NCBI GenBank assembly: GCA_020636895.1
Contig: JACJWZ010000001.1
Span: forward strand, 62,001 to 126,000
Direction: 5' to 3'
DNA from: Thermoleophilales bacterium
GTDB taxonomy: Bacteria; Actinomycetota; Thermoleophilia; Solirubrobacterales; 70-9
DNA: 64,000 bases
Within the stretch, counting starts at the first letter, position 1; each line of letters opens with the position of its first letter. The position numbers were made by a program, and so were the translations under genes. This document shows, one piece after another, positions 8,857 through 16,388 of this stretch. The notes under the pieces were generated by a model that did no database searches, was not told where the DNA came from, and saw only the letters and a program-made list of their open reading frames with translations.

Positions 8857-9062
8857 TGGGCGAGGTCACCCTCAAGCAGGTGCGCTCCGCCAACGGCGCG
8901 AGCCCCCAGCAGCGCGACACCCTGCGCACCTTGAAGCTCGGCCGCATCGGCAAGTCGTCGACGCGGACCGAGAACGAGCACCTGCACGGCCTGCTTCGCA
9001 AGGTCGAGCATCTCGTCACGGTCGAGCCGGCTTCGGGCGACTCCGGGAAGAAGGGCTCCTGA
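8856..9062 (+). CDS. rpmD: 50S ribosomal protein L30
   Basis: L30 is a small non-universal large-subunit protein. The 68-residue product has the family pattern VTLKQVRSANGASPQQRDTL followed by TLKLGRIGKSS and a C-terminal VEHLVTVEP. It sits between rpsE and rplO, with one-base TGATG overlaps at both ends. Confidence 0.93.
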   Translation: MGEVTLKQVRSANGASPQQRDTLRTLKLGRIGKSSTRTENEHLHGLLRKVEHLVTVEPASGDSGKKGS

Positions 9063-9556
9063 TGGCGCGCCTCGACCCCGAGGAGATCGGGCTGAACAAC
9101 CTGAGCCCGAAGCCGGGCACCCGCAAGGACCGCAAGCGCGTCGGCCGTGGGCACGGCTCCGGCAGCGGGAAGACCGCCGGGCGCGGCCACAAGGGCCAGG
9201 GCGCCCGGGCCGGCGCCAAGCAGCGCGTCGCTCGCGAGGGCGGGCAGAACCCGATCCACATGCGGATGCGGAAGCTGCGCGGCCCGAACAAGAAGATGTC
9301 GATGCCGTTCGAGCAGTTCCGGACACACACCCAGCCCGTCAACCTGGCGACGCTCGAGGAGCGGTTCGACGACGGCGCCGAGGTGACTCCCGAGACGCTC
9401 CGCGCCGCCGGGCTCGCCACTCGCAAGCATCCGGTCAAGATCCTCGGCAACGGGGATCTCTCGAAGAAGCTCACGGTGAGAGCGCACGCCTTCAGCGCCA
9501 CCGCGCGCGAGAAGATCGAGGGAGCCGGCGGCACCGCCGAGACGATCGACTCCTAG
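9062..9556 (+). CDS. rplO: 50S ribosomal protein L15
   Basis: L15 is a late-assembly 23S rRNA-binding protein. The product from the TGATG overlap is 164 residues. It has the Gly/Arg-rich region KRVGRGHGSGSGKTAGRGHK and the C-terminal segment VKILGNGDLSKKLTVRAHAF typical of the family. It precedes secY by 3 nt. Confidence 0.95.
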   Translation: MARLDPEEIGLNNLSPKPGTRKDRKRVGRGHGSGSGKTAGRGHKGQGARAGAKQRVAREGGQNPIHMRMRKLRGPNKKMSMPFEQFRTHTQPVNLATLEERFDDGAEVTPETLRAAGLATRKHPVKILGNGDLSKKLTVRAHAFSATAREKIEGAGGTAETIDS

Positions 9557-9559
9557 CCG

Positions 9560-10828
9560 ATGCTGAAGATCCTCGGAAACGCGTTCGCGATCCCCGAGAT
9601 CCGGCGCAAGCTCGCCTTCACGGCAGCGATGCTCGCGCTGTACCGGCTCGGCGCCTACATCCCCGCGCCGGGGGTCGAGGTCTCCCAGATCGACGACCTC
9701 CAGAACCAGTTCGGCAGCGGCAACATCCTCGGCTTCCTGAACCTGTTCAGCGGCGGCTCGCTCTCGCGGCTGTCGCTGTTCGCGCTCGGGATCATGCCCT
9801 ACATCACCGCCTCGATCATCCTGCAGTTGCTGACGGTGGTGCTGCCCTCGCTGGAGAAGCTCCAGAAGGAGGGTGAGGTCGGCCAGCAGAAGATCACGCA
9901 GTACACGCGCTACCTCACCGTCGGCCTCGCCTTCGCGCAGTCGATCGGCTACGTCTTCCTCTTCGAGTCCTTCGGGTCGAGCGGCCAGAGCGTCGTCGGC
10001 GAGCTCACGTTCCCGAAGCTGATGCTGATCGTGATCTCCCTGACCGCCGGCTGCGTGCTGCTGATGTGGTTCGGCGAGCTGATCACCCAGCGCGGCATCG
10101 GCAACGGCATCTCCCTGATGATCTTCGCCTCGATCGCCTCCGGGATCCCGGCCGGGATCTCGGCCTGGTGGACCAACCCCGACCAGGTCTTCGTGGTGAT
10201 GATGCCGTTCATCGCGCTCGCGGTGATCGTCGGGATCGTCTTCGTCCAGGAGGGCCAGCGCCGGATCCCCGTGCAGTACGCCAAACGCGTCGTCGGGCGC
10301 AAGATGACGACGGGCGGATCCAGCTACCTACCGCTGCGCGTGAACATGGCCGGCGTCATCCCGGTCATCTTCGCCGCGTCGATCATGGCCTTCCCGCCGA
10401 CCGTCGGGCAGCTCCTCAACACCCCTGCGGCCCTCGACTTCGCGGCGTTCTTCGCGCCGAACCGCTGGGCCTACGTCGTCGGCGAGATCTTCTTCATCGT
10501 GATCTTCACCTACTTCTACACGGCGGTCACCTTCAACCCGGTCGACCAGGCCGACAACCTGAAGAAGTACGGCGGCTTCATCCCCGGCGTGCGCCCGGGG
10601 CGCCCGACGGCGGAGTACCTCGACCGGATCCTCTCGCGCCTGACGTTCGCCGGAGCCATCTACCTCGGCTTCGTCGCGGCGCTGCCGACGATCCTGATCT
10701 CGCAGACCTCGGCCAACTTCTTCTTCGGCGGCACGTCGATCCTGATCGTCGTCGGCGTGGCCCTCGACACCGTCAAGCAGCTCGAGGCGCAGCTCATGAT
10801 GCGCAACTACGAAGGGTTCTTGAAGTAG
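9560..10828 (+). CDS. secY: Preprotein translocase subunit SecY
   Basis: SecY forms the protein-conducting channel of the Sec translocon in the cytoplasmic membrane. The 422-residue product shows about ten hydrophobic membrane segments and begins with the cytoplasmic stretch MLKILGNAFAIPEIRRKLAF. Conserved features include FNLFSGGSLSR-type plug-region sequence (here GFLNLFSGGSLSRLSLFALG), TQRGIGNGISLMIF, and the C-terminal QLMMRNYEGFLK. It is the last gene of the spc block and is followed by adk, a standard actinobacterial order. Confidence 0.97.
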   Translation: MLKILGNAFAIPEIRRKLAFTAAMLALYRLGAYIPAPGVEVSQIDDLQNQFGSGNILGFLNLFSGGSLSRLSLFALGIMPYITASIILQLLTVVLPSLEKLQKEGEVGQQKITQYTRYLTVGLAFAQSIGYVFLFESFGSSGQSVVGELTFPKLMLIVISLTAGCVLLMWFGELITQRGIGNGISLMIFASIASGIPAGISAWWTNPDQVFVVMMPFIALAVIVGIVFVQEGQRRIPVQYAKRVVGRKMTTGGSSYLPLRVNMAGVIPVIFAASIMAFPPTVGQLLNTPAALDFAAFFAPNRWAYVVGEIFFIVIFTYFYTAVTFNPVDQADNLKKYGGFIPGVRPGRPTAEYLDRILSRLTFAGAIYLGFVAALPTILISQTSANFFFGGTSILIVVGVALDTVKQLEAQLMMRNYEGFLK

Positions 10829-10868
10829 GCGAGCTGGTCCGTCAGGGCCGAATCGCGGGTTGAACGGG

Positions 10869-10874
10869 TACCCT
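10869..10874 (+). promoter_or_regulatory. Putative -10 box (TACCCT) for adk
   Basis: A TANNNT hexamer lies 9 nt upstream of the adk ATG, in the 55-nt gap after secY. Transcription from it would give an almost leaderless adk mRNA. The same spacing is seen for many genes in this window. Confidence 0.4.
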
Positions 10875-10883
10875 CTCGCTCCC

Positions 10884-11558
10884 ATGTCGGAGCTGAACCT
10901 CATCCTGCTCGGACCCCCCGGATCAGGGAAGGGCACGCAAGGCGAGCGCCTGCAGGAGGACTTCCGCCTGCCCTACTACGCGACGGGGGACATCCTCCGC
11001 GCCGCCGTTCGTGACGAGACCGAGCTCGGCCGGATCGCCAAGGAGTACATGGACCGCGGCGACCTGGTTCCCGACGGCGTCATCATCGGCGTCATCGGCG
11101 AGCGGGTCGAGGGGGAGGAGGCCGCTGACGGCTTCATCCTCGACGGCTTCCCCCGCACCGTCGGGCAGGCGGAGGCTCTCGGCGAGGAGATGGACAAGCT
11201 GGACCGCTCGATCACGGCCGCGCTGCTGATCGACGTCAGCGACGACGAGGTGGTCCGCCGGCTCGGAGGCCGCCGCACCTGCGCCAAGAACGGCCACATC
11301 TTCCACGTCGACTTCGACCCGCCCAAGAACGAGGGCATCTGCGATGTCTGCGGGGCGCGCCTGATCGTCCGCGACGACGACAAGCCCGACGTGATCCGCC
11401 ACCGGCTCGACACCTACCACGAGAAGACGAGCCCGCTTGTCGACTTCTACGAGGAGCGCGGTGTGCTCAAGCGCGTCGACGGTGAGCTCGATCCCGACGA
11501 GGTCGGCAACCGGATCCGGGCTCTGCTCGCGACGTTGCGGCTCGAGGAAGAGCTCTAG
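10884..11558 (+). CDS. adk: Adenylate kinase
   Basis: The enzyme interconverts ATP + AMP and 2 ADP. The 224-residue product begins MSELNLILLGPPGSGKGTQ with the P-loop at residues 10-18. It has the NMP-binding segment TGDILRAAV and the FILDGFPRT motif. The long LID domain (from residue 128) carries Cys133, His138, Cys153 and Cys156, a probable zinc site in which the second cysteine of the usual four is replaced by a histidine at different spacing. An earlier in-frame ATG at 10860 exists, but the chosen start matches the family and lies just after a -10-like box. An SecY-Adk-Map order is typical. Confidence 0.96.
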   Translation: MSELNLILLGPPGSGKGTQGERLQEDFRLPYYATGDILRAAVRDETELGRIAKEYMDRGDLVPDGVIIGVIGERVEGEEAADGFILDGFPRTVGQAEALGEEMDKLDRSITAALLIDVSDDEVVRRLGGRRTCAKNGHIFHVDFDPPKNEGICDVCGARLIVRDDDKPDVIRHRLDTYHEKTSPLVDFYEERGVLKRVDGELDPDEVGNRIRALLATLRLEEEL

Positions 11559-11606
11559 GTAACCGGTGCGAGACCAGGCCGGTCGGGGTCAAGGTCGAGG
11601 TCGACT

Positions 11607-12362
11607 TTGATCGTTCCGAAGACCCCCGAGCAGATCGAGCAGATGGCGAAGGCGGGGGACATCCTCGCCCGCTGCCTGAGGATGCTGCGCAGCAAGGTGC
11701 GGCCGGGTGTCACGACCGCCGAGCTCGACGCGGCGGCGGAGAAGTTCATCCGCTCTCAGGGCGCGACGCCGGCCTTCAAGGGCTACCGCGGCTTCCCGGG
11801 ATCGATCTGCGCGTCGCCGAACTCGATGGTGGTGCACGGGATCCCCGGCCCCTACGAGCTCAAGCGCGGCGACCTGATCTCGCTCGACGTCGGCGTCGTC
11901 TACGAGGGGTGGGTCGCCGACGCGGCCTTCACGCTCCCCGTCGGCCCGGTGAGCGAGGAGGCGACCCAGCTGATGGAGACGACGAAGGCGTCGCTGTTCA
12001 CCGGCATCGCCGAGGCAAAGGCGGGCAACCACCTCGGCGACATCTCGGCCGCGATCCAGCGCCGGATCGAGCAGGACGGGTTGGCGGTGATCCGCAGCCT
12101 CGTCGGCCACGGCATCGGCCAGCGAATGCACGAGGACCCGCAGATCCCCAACCACGGGGAGCCCGGCCGCGGGCCCCTGCTCGAGGAGGGCATGACCTTC
12201 GCGATCGAGCCCATGGTCAACATCGGCTCTGAGGGCATCCGCATGGACGACGACGGTTGGTCGGTCTACTCCGAGGACGGCTCCCTCGCCGCGCACTTCG
12301 AGTTCACCGTCGCCGTCGGCAAGGACGGGCCGCGAATCCTCACGCCCTGGCACGAGGACTAG
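11607..12362 (+). CDS. map: Methionine aminopeptidase, type I
   Basis: The enzyme removes the N-terminal methionine from nascent proteins using a divalent-metal pair. The 251-residue product starts from TTG and reads MIVPKTPEQIEQMAKAGDIL, matching the family N-terminus, so the TTG is preferred over the later ATG. Metal-ligand regions are visible: LISLDVGVVYEGWVADAAFT (Asp pair), GHGIGQRMHEDPQIPN (His), TFAIEPMVNIG (Glu) and AHFEFTVAV (Glu). It follows adk by 48 nt, as in many actinomycetes. Confidence 0.95.
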   Translation: MIVPKTPEQIEQMAKAGDILARCLRMLRSKVRPGVTTAELDAAAEKFIRSQGATPAFKGYRGFPGSICASPNSMVVHGIPGPYELKRGDLISLDVGVVYEGWVADAAFTLPVGPVSEEATQLMETTKASLFTGIAEAKAGNHLGDISAAIQRRIEQDGLAVIRSLVGHGIGQRMHEDPQIPNHGEPGRGPLLEEGMTFAIEPMVNIGSEGIRMDDDGWSVYSEDGSLAAHFEFTVAVGKDGPRILTPWHED

Positions 12363-12443
12363 CCCGGCGGCCCCCCCGGCGCCCCCGGTTGCCGGTTCCG
12401 GGCTCCCGAGTCGGATCGCAACCCTCCGGGTACGTGGGGTGTT

Positions 12444-13148
12444 GTGATCAACATGGGAAACATTCGCAGGGTTCTGCTCGGCGCACTCTGTGCGCTGGGC
12501 GCCACATTCGTCCTGGCTCCGGTCGCAAACGCGACTGAGCCCAACAACGATTTCGCGACCGCGACGGGTCCGCTGACCGCTGGGCAGGTGTTCAAGTCGT
12601 CACTGGAGACGGCCGACGACACGGACATCCAGTTCTTCTACGTGCCCGACACGGCGACGGTCACCGTCACGGTTACGAACGCGACAGCGAAGAAGAACGC
12701 GACCGGTGGCCGCACGATCGGCACCGGCATCTACCAGGCGCGGAAAGGCAAGGATCCGCGGCTGCTCGACAACAGCGCCCGGCGCATCTCCCCGCAGAAG
12801 AAGGGAAAGGTGAAGACGACGCTGGTTCCGGGCAAGTACTTCGTCACCGTCGGCCACGCGTCGGCGGAGAATGGCGCCGCAGACGTACCGTTCCGGATCC
12901 AGATCAACCCCGCCGGCACGACGACCGACAGCTACGAGATCTTCGCTCGGCGCTGCAACGACGCGTACCGCTCGGTCGCGCGGATGAAGAAGAGCAAGAA
13001 GAACGTCGCCAAGCGGCTGAAGAAGGCCAAGAAGAACGGCGCCTCCTACCACAAGGTCAGCGAGCTGACCGCGAAGCTCCGCTCGAAGCGGGCCAAGATC
13101 AAGGAAGGGCAGCGGATCAAGCGGATCGTCTGCTCGGTCCCCCAGTAG
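12444..13148 (+). CDS. Secreted protein with a pre-peptidase (PPC)-like domain
   Basis: The product (234 residues from GTG, or 231 from the ATG at 12453) has a clear signal peptide: a short basic N-terminus, the hydrophobic stretch VLLGALCALGATFVLAP and a likely cleavage after VANA. The mature part starts TEPNNDFATATGPLTAGQV, the pattern of pre-peptidase C-terminal-type beta-sandwich domains, and continues with FYVPDTATVTVTVTN. The last 75 residues are Lys-rich and probably coiled coil. It occupies the place between map and rpmJ where infA usually lies, and seems unrelated to translation. The domain assignment is by pattern only; the function is unknown. Confidence 0.75.
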   Translation: MINMGNIRRVLLGALCALGATFVLAPVANATEPNNDFATATGPLTAGQVFKSSLETADDTDIQFFYVPDTATVTVTVTNATAKKNATGGRTIGTGIYQARKGKDPRLLDNSARRISPQKKGKVKTTLVPGKYFVTVGHASAENGAADVPFRIQINPAGTTTDSYEIFARRCNDAYRSVARMKKSKKNVAKRLKKAKKNGASYHKVSELTAKLRSKRAKIKEGQRIKRIVCSVPQ

Positions 13149-13164
13149 GCGGAGCGGCGGATTC

Positions 13165-13194
13165 GGATAGCCGCGGATAGCCGCTGATAGCTGC
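13165..13194. repeat. Three tandem 10-bp repeats (GGATAGCCGC)
   Basis: Two exact copies of GGATAGCCGC are followed by TGATAGCTGC, directly after the stop of the secreted-protein gene and before a hairpin. The role is unknown. Confidence 0.7.
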
Positions 13195-13207
13195 CCAACG
13201 AGTCCGG

Positions 13208-13242
13208 CGGGTGGGTCGCCGCTGAGTGTGGCGACCCGCCCG
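13208..13242 (+). terminator. Hairpin after the secreted-protein gene
   Basis: CGGGTGGGTCGCC pairs with GGCGACCCGCCCG (13-bp stem with one G-T pair) around a 9-nt loop. No T-run follows, so it would be an atypical intrinsic terminator. It separates the map-side block from the rpmJ-rpsM block. Confidence 0.5.
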
Positions 13243-13311
13243 GTCCGGGCTCGTGCTCAGCAGGACATGCCCGGCTGAGTCGAGTTGGGGTTGGGCCGGG
13301 TCTGGCCGGGC

Positions 13312-13340
13312 TTGGCCGAAACGTCATCGGTTGCTAACAT
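13312..13340 (+). promoter_or_regulatory. Putative promoter of the rpmJ-rpsM-rpoA operon
   Basis: TTGGCC (13312-13317) and TAACAT (13335-13340) are separated by 17 bp, matching 4/6 bases of each sigma-70 consensus hexamer. They lie in the 287-nt gap after a hairpin, about 95 nt upstream of rpmJ. This position suits a separate promoter for the alpha operon. The rest of the gap (13149-13435) holds only the tandem repeats, the hairpin and a G-rich stretch; no infA frame is present. Confidence 0.5.
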
Positions 13341-13435
13341 GCCGCGTTCGGCCCGTTGGGCTGTCGCAATACGCCTGCCTTCCGATTCATGGGGAGTGCC
13401 AGGCCACCTCGAGTCAGAAGGACAAGATTTCGGAG

Positions 13436-13549
13436 ATGAAGGTCCGAGCCTCCGTAAAACCGATGTGCGAGCGATGCCAGGTCATCCGGCGGCGCGGCCG
13501 CGTTCTCGTGATCTGCTCGAACCCCCGCCACAAGCAGAGGCAGGGCTAG
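13436..13549 (+). CDS. rpmJ: 50S ribosomal protein L36, zinc type
   Basis: L36 is the smallest large-subunit protein. The 37-residue product reads MKVRASVKPMCERCQVIRRR at its start and has the zinc ligands Cys11, Cys14, Cys27 and His32. The ATG is preceded by AGAAGGA (13 nt upstream) and is 3 nt from rpsM at its other end. The frame is open further upstream, but that part shows no family resemblance, so the start is placed here. Confidence 0.94.
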   Translation: MKVRASVKPMCERCQVIRRRGRVLVICSNPRHKQRQG

Positions 13550-13552
13550 GGA

Positions 13553-13936
13553 ATGGCACGAATCGCAGGAGTGAACCTGCCGCTCAACAAGCGCACCGAG
13601 ATCGGTCTCACGTACGTGCACGGGATCGGCGACTCGACGTCGCGCAAGATCCTCGCTGAGACGGGCGTCGACGGTGACACCCGCGTCGGCGACCTCACCG
13701 AGGACGAGGTGATCAAGCTTCGTGACGCCGTCGACGAGTACCAGGTCGAGGGCGACCTCCGTCGTGAGCGCTCCCAGAACATCAAGCGCCTGATGGAGAT
13801 CGGCTCCTACCGCGGCCTGCGCCACCGGCGCGGCCTGCCGGTCCGAGGCCAGCGGACGAAGACCAACGCCCGCGGTCGCAAGGGCCCGAAGCGCATGAGC
13901 GTCGCCGGCAAGAAGAAGGCGCCGAGCGCCAAGTAG
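13553..13936 (+). CDS. rpsM: 30S ribosomal protein S13
   Basis: S13 is in the 30S head and contacts tRNA and L5. The 127-residue product starts MARIAGVNLPLNKRTEIGLT and has the helix-two-turn-helix region and the C-terminal signature GLRHRRGLPVRGQRTKTNAR. It follows rpmJ directly and heads the rpsM-rpsK-rpsD-rpoA set. Confidence 0.96.
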   Translation: MARIAGVNLPLNKRTEIGLTYVHGIGDSTSRKILAETGVDGDTRVGDLTEDEVIKLRDAVDEYQVEGDLRRERSQNIKRLMEIGSYRGLRHRRGLPVRGQRTKTNARGRKGPKRMSVAGKKKAPSAK

Positions 13937-13969
13937 ACGAGTTTTTCGAGCTTTTCGAGGAGTTACCGA

Positions 13970-14371
13970 GTGCCCCAGCCCAAGCGTTCATCCGGAGGTC
14001 GTTCGAAGCGCCGCGTGCGCAAGAACGTGCCGTTCGGCCAGGCTCATATCAAGACGAGCTTCAACAACACGATCGTCACCCTGACCGACCCCGAGGGCAA
14101 CGTCATCGCCTGGGAGTCCGCCGGCAGCGCCGGTTTCAAGGGCTCCCGCAAGTCGACGCCGTTCGCGGCGCAGGTGACGGCCGACAACGCCGCCCGCAAG
14201 GGCATGGAGCACGGCCTCGAGCGGGTCGAGGTCCACGCCAAGGGCGCCGGCTCCGGCCGTGAGACCGCGATCCGCGCCCTGCAGGCGGCCGGCCTCCAGG
14301 TCACGACGGTCAAGGACGTCACCCCGCAGGCCCACAACGGATGCCGCCCGAAGAAGCGGAGGCGCGTCTAA
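13970..14371 (+). CDS. rpsK: 30S ribosomal protein S11
   Basis: S11 lies on the 30S platform. The 133-residue product starts at GTG and contains HIKTSFNNTIVTLTDPEGNV, the KGSRKSTPFAAQ segment and the C-terminal PQAHNGCRPKKRRRV, all diagnostic. A TTTTCGAGGAG stretch just upstream supplies the ribosome-binding site. Confidence 0.96.
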   Translation: MPQPKRSSGGRSKRRVRKNVPFGQAHIKTSFNNTIVTLTDPEGNVIAWESAGSAGFKGSRKSTPFAAQVTADNAARKGMEHGLERVEVHAKGAGSGRETAIRALQAAGLQVTTVKDVTPQAHNGCRPKKRRRV

Positions 14372-14373
14372 GC

Positions 14374-14994
14374 ATGGCCCGCGACACCTCACCGCAGTGC
14401 AAGCAGTGCCGCCGCGAGGGGCAGAAGCTGTTCCTCAAGGGCGAGCGTTGCCTGACGGACAAGTGCGGCGTCGAGCGCCGCTCCTACCCGCCGGGTGACC
14501 ACGGCCGCGGCCGGTTGCGCGCGTCCGAGTACCGCCAGCAGCTCCGCGAGAAGCAGAAGGCTCGCCGCTACTACCAGGTGCTCGAGAAGCAGTTCCGCGC
14601 CTACTACGACAAGGCGTCGCGCCAGGACGGCGTGACCGGCGAGAACCTGCTGCGACTGCTGGAGCGACGCTTCGACAACGTCCTGGTGCGCCTCGGCTTC
14701 GCGGCCTCGCGTCGCCAGGCGCGGCAGATGATCCGCCACGGCCACTGGCAGATCAACGGCCGCCGGGTCGACATCCCCAGCTACCAGATCAAGCCCGAAG
14801 ACATCATCTCGATCAAGAGCGGCTCCGATGCCGATCAGACCGTCCGTGCAGCGACGGAGCTGATCTCGACCGTGCCGGCCTGGCTGCAGGCCGACCACGA
14901 CTCGCTGACCGCCAAGGTCCTGCGCCTGCCGGAGCGGGACGAGATCGACGCGCCGATCACCGAGCAGCTCATCGTCGAGCTGTACTCGAAGTAG
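14374..14994 (+). CDS. rpsD: 30S ribosomal protein S4, zinc-binding form
   Basis: S4 is a primary 16S rRNA-binding protein. The 206-residue product carries four N-terminal cysteines, Cys9, Cys12, Cys26 and Cys31 (CKQC, then CLTDKC), the pattern of zinc-binding S4. The S4 RNA-binding domain is near residues 95-160 (RLDNVLVRLGFA-type, here RRFDNVLVRLGFAASRRQAR). The ATG chosen lies 2 nt after the rpsK stop; an earlier in-frame ATG overlaps rpsK and is less likely. Confidence 0.95.
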   Translation: MARDTSPQCKQCRREGQKLFLKGERCLTDKCGVERRSYPPGDHGRGRLRASEYRQQLREKQKARRYYQVLEKQFRAYYDKASRQDGVTGENLLRLLERRFDNVLVRLGFAASRRQARQMIRHGHWQINGRRVDIPSYQIKPEDIISIKSGSDADQTVRAATELISTVPAWLQADHDSLTAKVLRLPERDEIDAPITEQLIVELYSK

Positions 14995-15028
14995 GCGAGA
15001 ACCCAGACGACGGAAGGACCCTCCACCT

Positions 15029-15994
15029 ATGACCACCCTGCCCGATTTCCAGGTCCCGACGATCTCCTACGAGGAGATCTCCGACAACCACGGCCGCTTC
15101 ACGATCGAGCCCCTCGACAAGGGCTTCGGCTACACGTACGGCAACAGCCTGCGCCGCGTGCTCCTCTCCTCGCTGAAGGGTGCCGCGATCACGAGCGTGC
15201 GCATCGAGGGCGTCGCCCACGAGTTCTCGAGCATCGCCGGGGTCAAGGAGGACGTCACCGACATCATCCTCAACCTCAAGAGCATCGTCGTGCGGATGCA
15301 CACCGACGCCAGCGAGGTCGAGGTGCCGCTGGTCGCCACCGGCCCCGGTGACATCACCGCCGGTGACATCGATCTCCCGGCCGGCGTCGAGATCCTCAAC
15401 CCGGACGCTCCGATCGCGACCCTCGAGAAGAAGACGAAGCTCGAGATGTACATGACGATCGGCCGCGGCCGCGGCTACTCGCCGGCCGAGGACAACAAGA
15501 CCGACGATCAGCCGATCGGCGTCATCCCGATCGACTCGATCTTCTCGCCGATCCGCCGCGCCGCCTATCGGGTCGACTCGGCCCGCGTCGGTCAGCGGAC
15601 CGATTTCGACAAGCTGTCGCTCGAGGTCGAGACCGACAGCTCGCTGGAGCCGCCCGCTGCTCTGCGCGAGGCCTCCGAGCTGCTGATCGCGAGCCTCGCG
15701 ATCTTCACCGACGCCGAGCGGGTGGACGAGCTCACGCAGCTCAACCACGCGGTCTCGAACGGTGACGGTGCCGACCTCCCGACCGAGGGCGGGGGCGACG
15801 ACCGGCTCATCGAGGAGCTCGAGATCGGCGTTCGCGCGTACAACTGCCTGAAGCGGGCCGGCGTGCAGACGATCGGCGACCTGCAGGCGAAGTCGGAGTC
15901 CGAGCTGAAGGCAATCCCCAACTTCGGCGAGCGCTCGATCGAGGAAGTCATCGAGGCCATGCACGGCCTCGGGCTGAACCTCCGCGACGAGTAG
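15029..15994 (+). CDS. rpoA: RNA polymerase alpha subunit
   Basis: The alpha subunit dimerises to nucleate RNA polymerase assembly and contacts activators and UP elements through its C-terminal domain. The 321-residue product has the N-terminal domain signature FGYTYGNSLRRVLLSSLKGA and the GVKEDVTDIILNLK segment. The C-terminal domain has helix-hairpin-helix features (CLKRAGVQTIGDLQAKSESE, then NFGERSIEEV). It is in its standard place after rpsD. A GGAAGGA box precedes the ATG. Confidence 0.97.
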   Translation: MTTLPDFQVPTISYEEISDNHGRFTIEPLDKGFGYTYGNSLRRVLLSSLKGAAITSVRIEGVAHEFSSIAGVKEDVTDIILNLKSIVVRMHTDASEVEVPLVATGPGDITAGDIDLPAGVEILNPDAPIATLEKKTKLEMYMTIGRGRGYSPAEDNKTDDQPIGVIPIDSIFSPIRRAAYRVDSARVGQRTDFDKLSLEVETDSSLEPPAALREASELLIASLAIFTDAERVDELTQLNHAVSNGDGADLPTEGGGDDRLIEELEIGVRAYNCLKRAGVQTIGDLQAKSESELKAIPNFGERSIEEVIEAMHGLGLNLRDE

Positions 15995-16034
15995 CGGCGA
16001 ACCCGCGGACCTGACCTAGACTCGGAGAAAGCCC

Positions 16035-16388
16035 ATGCGCCACGGACGTCAGCGACACAAGCTCAGCCGGGACACCGCGCATCGCAAGGCGCTGATGCGG
16101 ACGATGTCCAAGCAGCTGATCGAGCACGAGCGGATCAGGACCAGCCAGGCGAAGGCGAAGGCCGTCAAGCCCGAGGTCGAGAAGCTGATCACGATCGCCA
16201 AGCGCGGTGACCTCCACGCGCGGCGGCAGCTCCTCTCGAAGCTCGGCCAGGACAAGTTCGCCGTCCACAAGCTGGTCGAGGAGATCGCCCCGCGCTACAG
16301 CGAGCGACCGGGTGGCTACACCCGGATCGTCAAGCTCGGCCCGCGCCGGAGCGACTCGACCGAGATGGTCTTCCTCGAGCTGGTCTGA
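16035..16388 (+). CDS. rplQ: 50S ribosomal protein L17
   Basis: L17 lies near the tunnel exit on the back of the large subunit. The 117-residue product starts MRHGRQRHKLSRDTAHRKAL and includes ERIRTSQAKAKAVKPEVEKL, a family hallmark, and the C-terminal GGYTRIVKLGPRRSDS. A TAGACT hexamer (16017-16022) and a GGAGAAAG box lie between rpoA and this gene, so an extra promoter is possible. Its TGA overlaps the probable start of truA. Confidence 0.96.
   Translation: MRHGRQRHKLSRDTAHRKALMRTMSKQLIEHERIRTSQAKAKAVKPEVEKLITIAKRGDLHARRQLLSKLGQDKFAVHKLVEEIAPRYSERPGGYTRIVKLGPRRSDSTEMVFLELV

Noticed and set aside
12361..12404. Hairpin AGCCCGG/CCGGGCT after map as a terminator
   Set aside because: The stem is 7 bp with a 30-nt loop in C-rich DNA and no T-run, so it is weak.
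13226..13435. Frame upstream of rpmJ as a remnant of infA
   Set aside because: Its translation has no IF-1 features such as an S1-like fold sequence; it is just open reading space before rpmJ.
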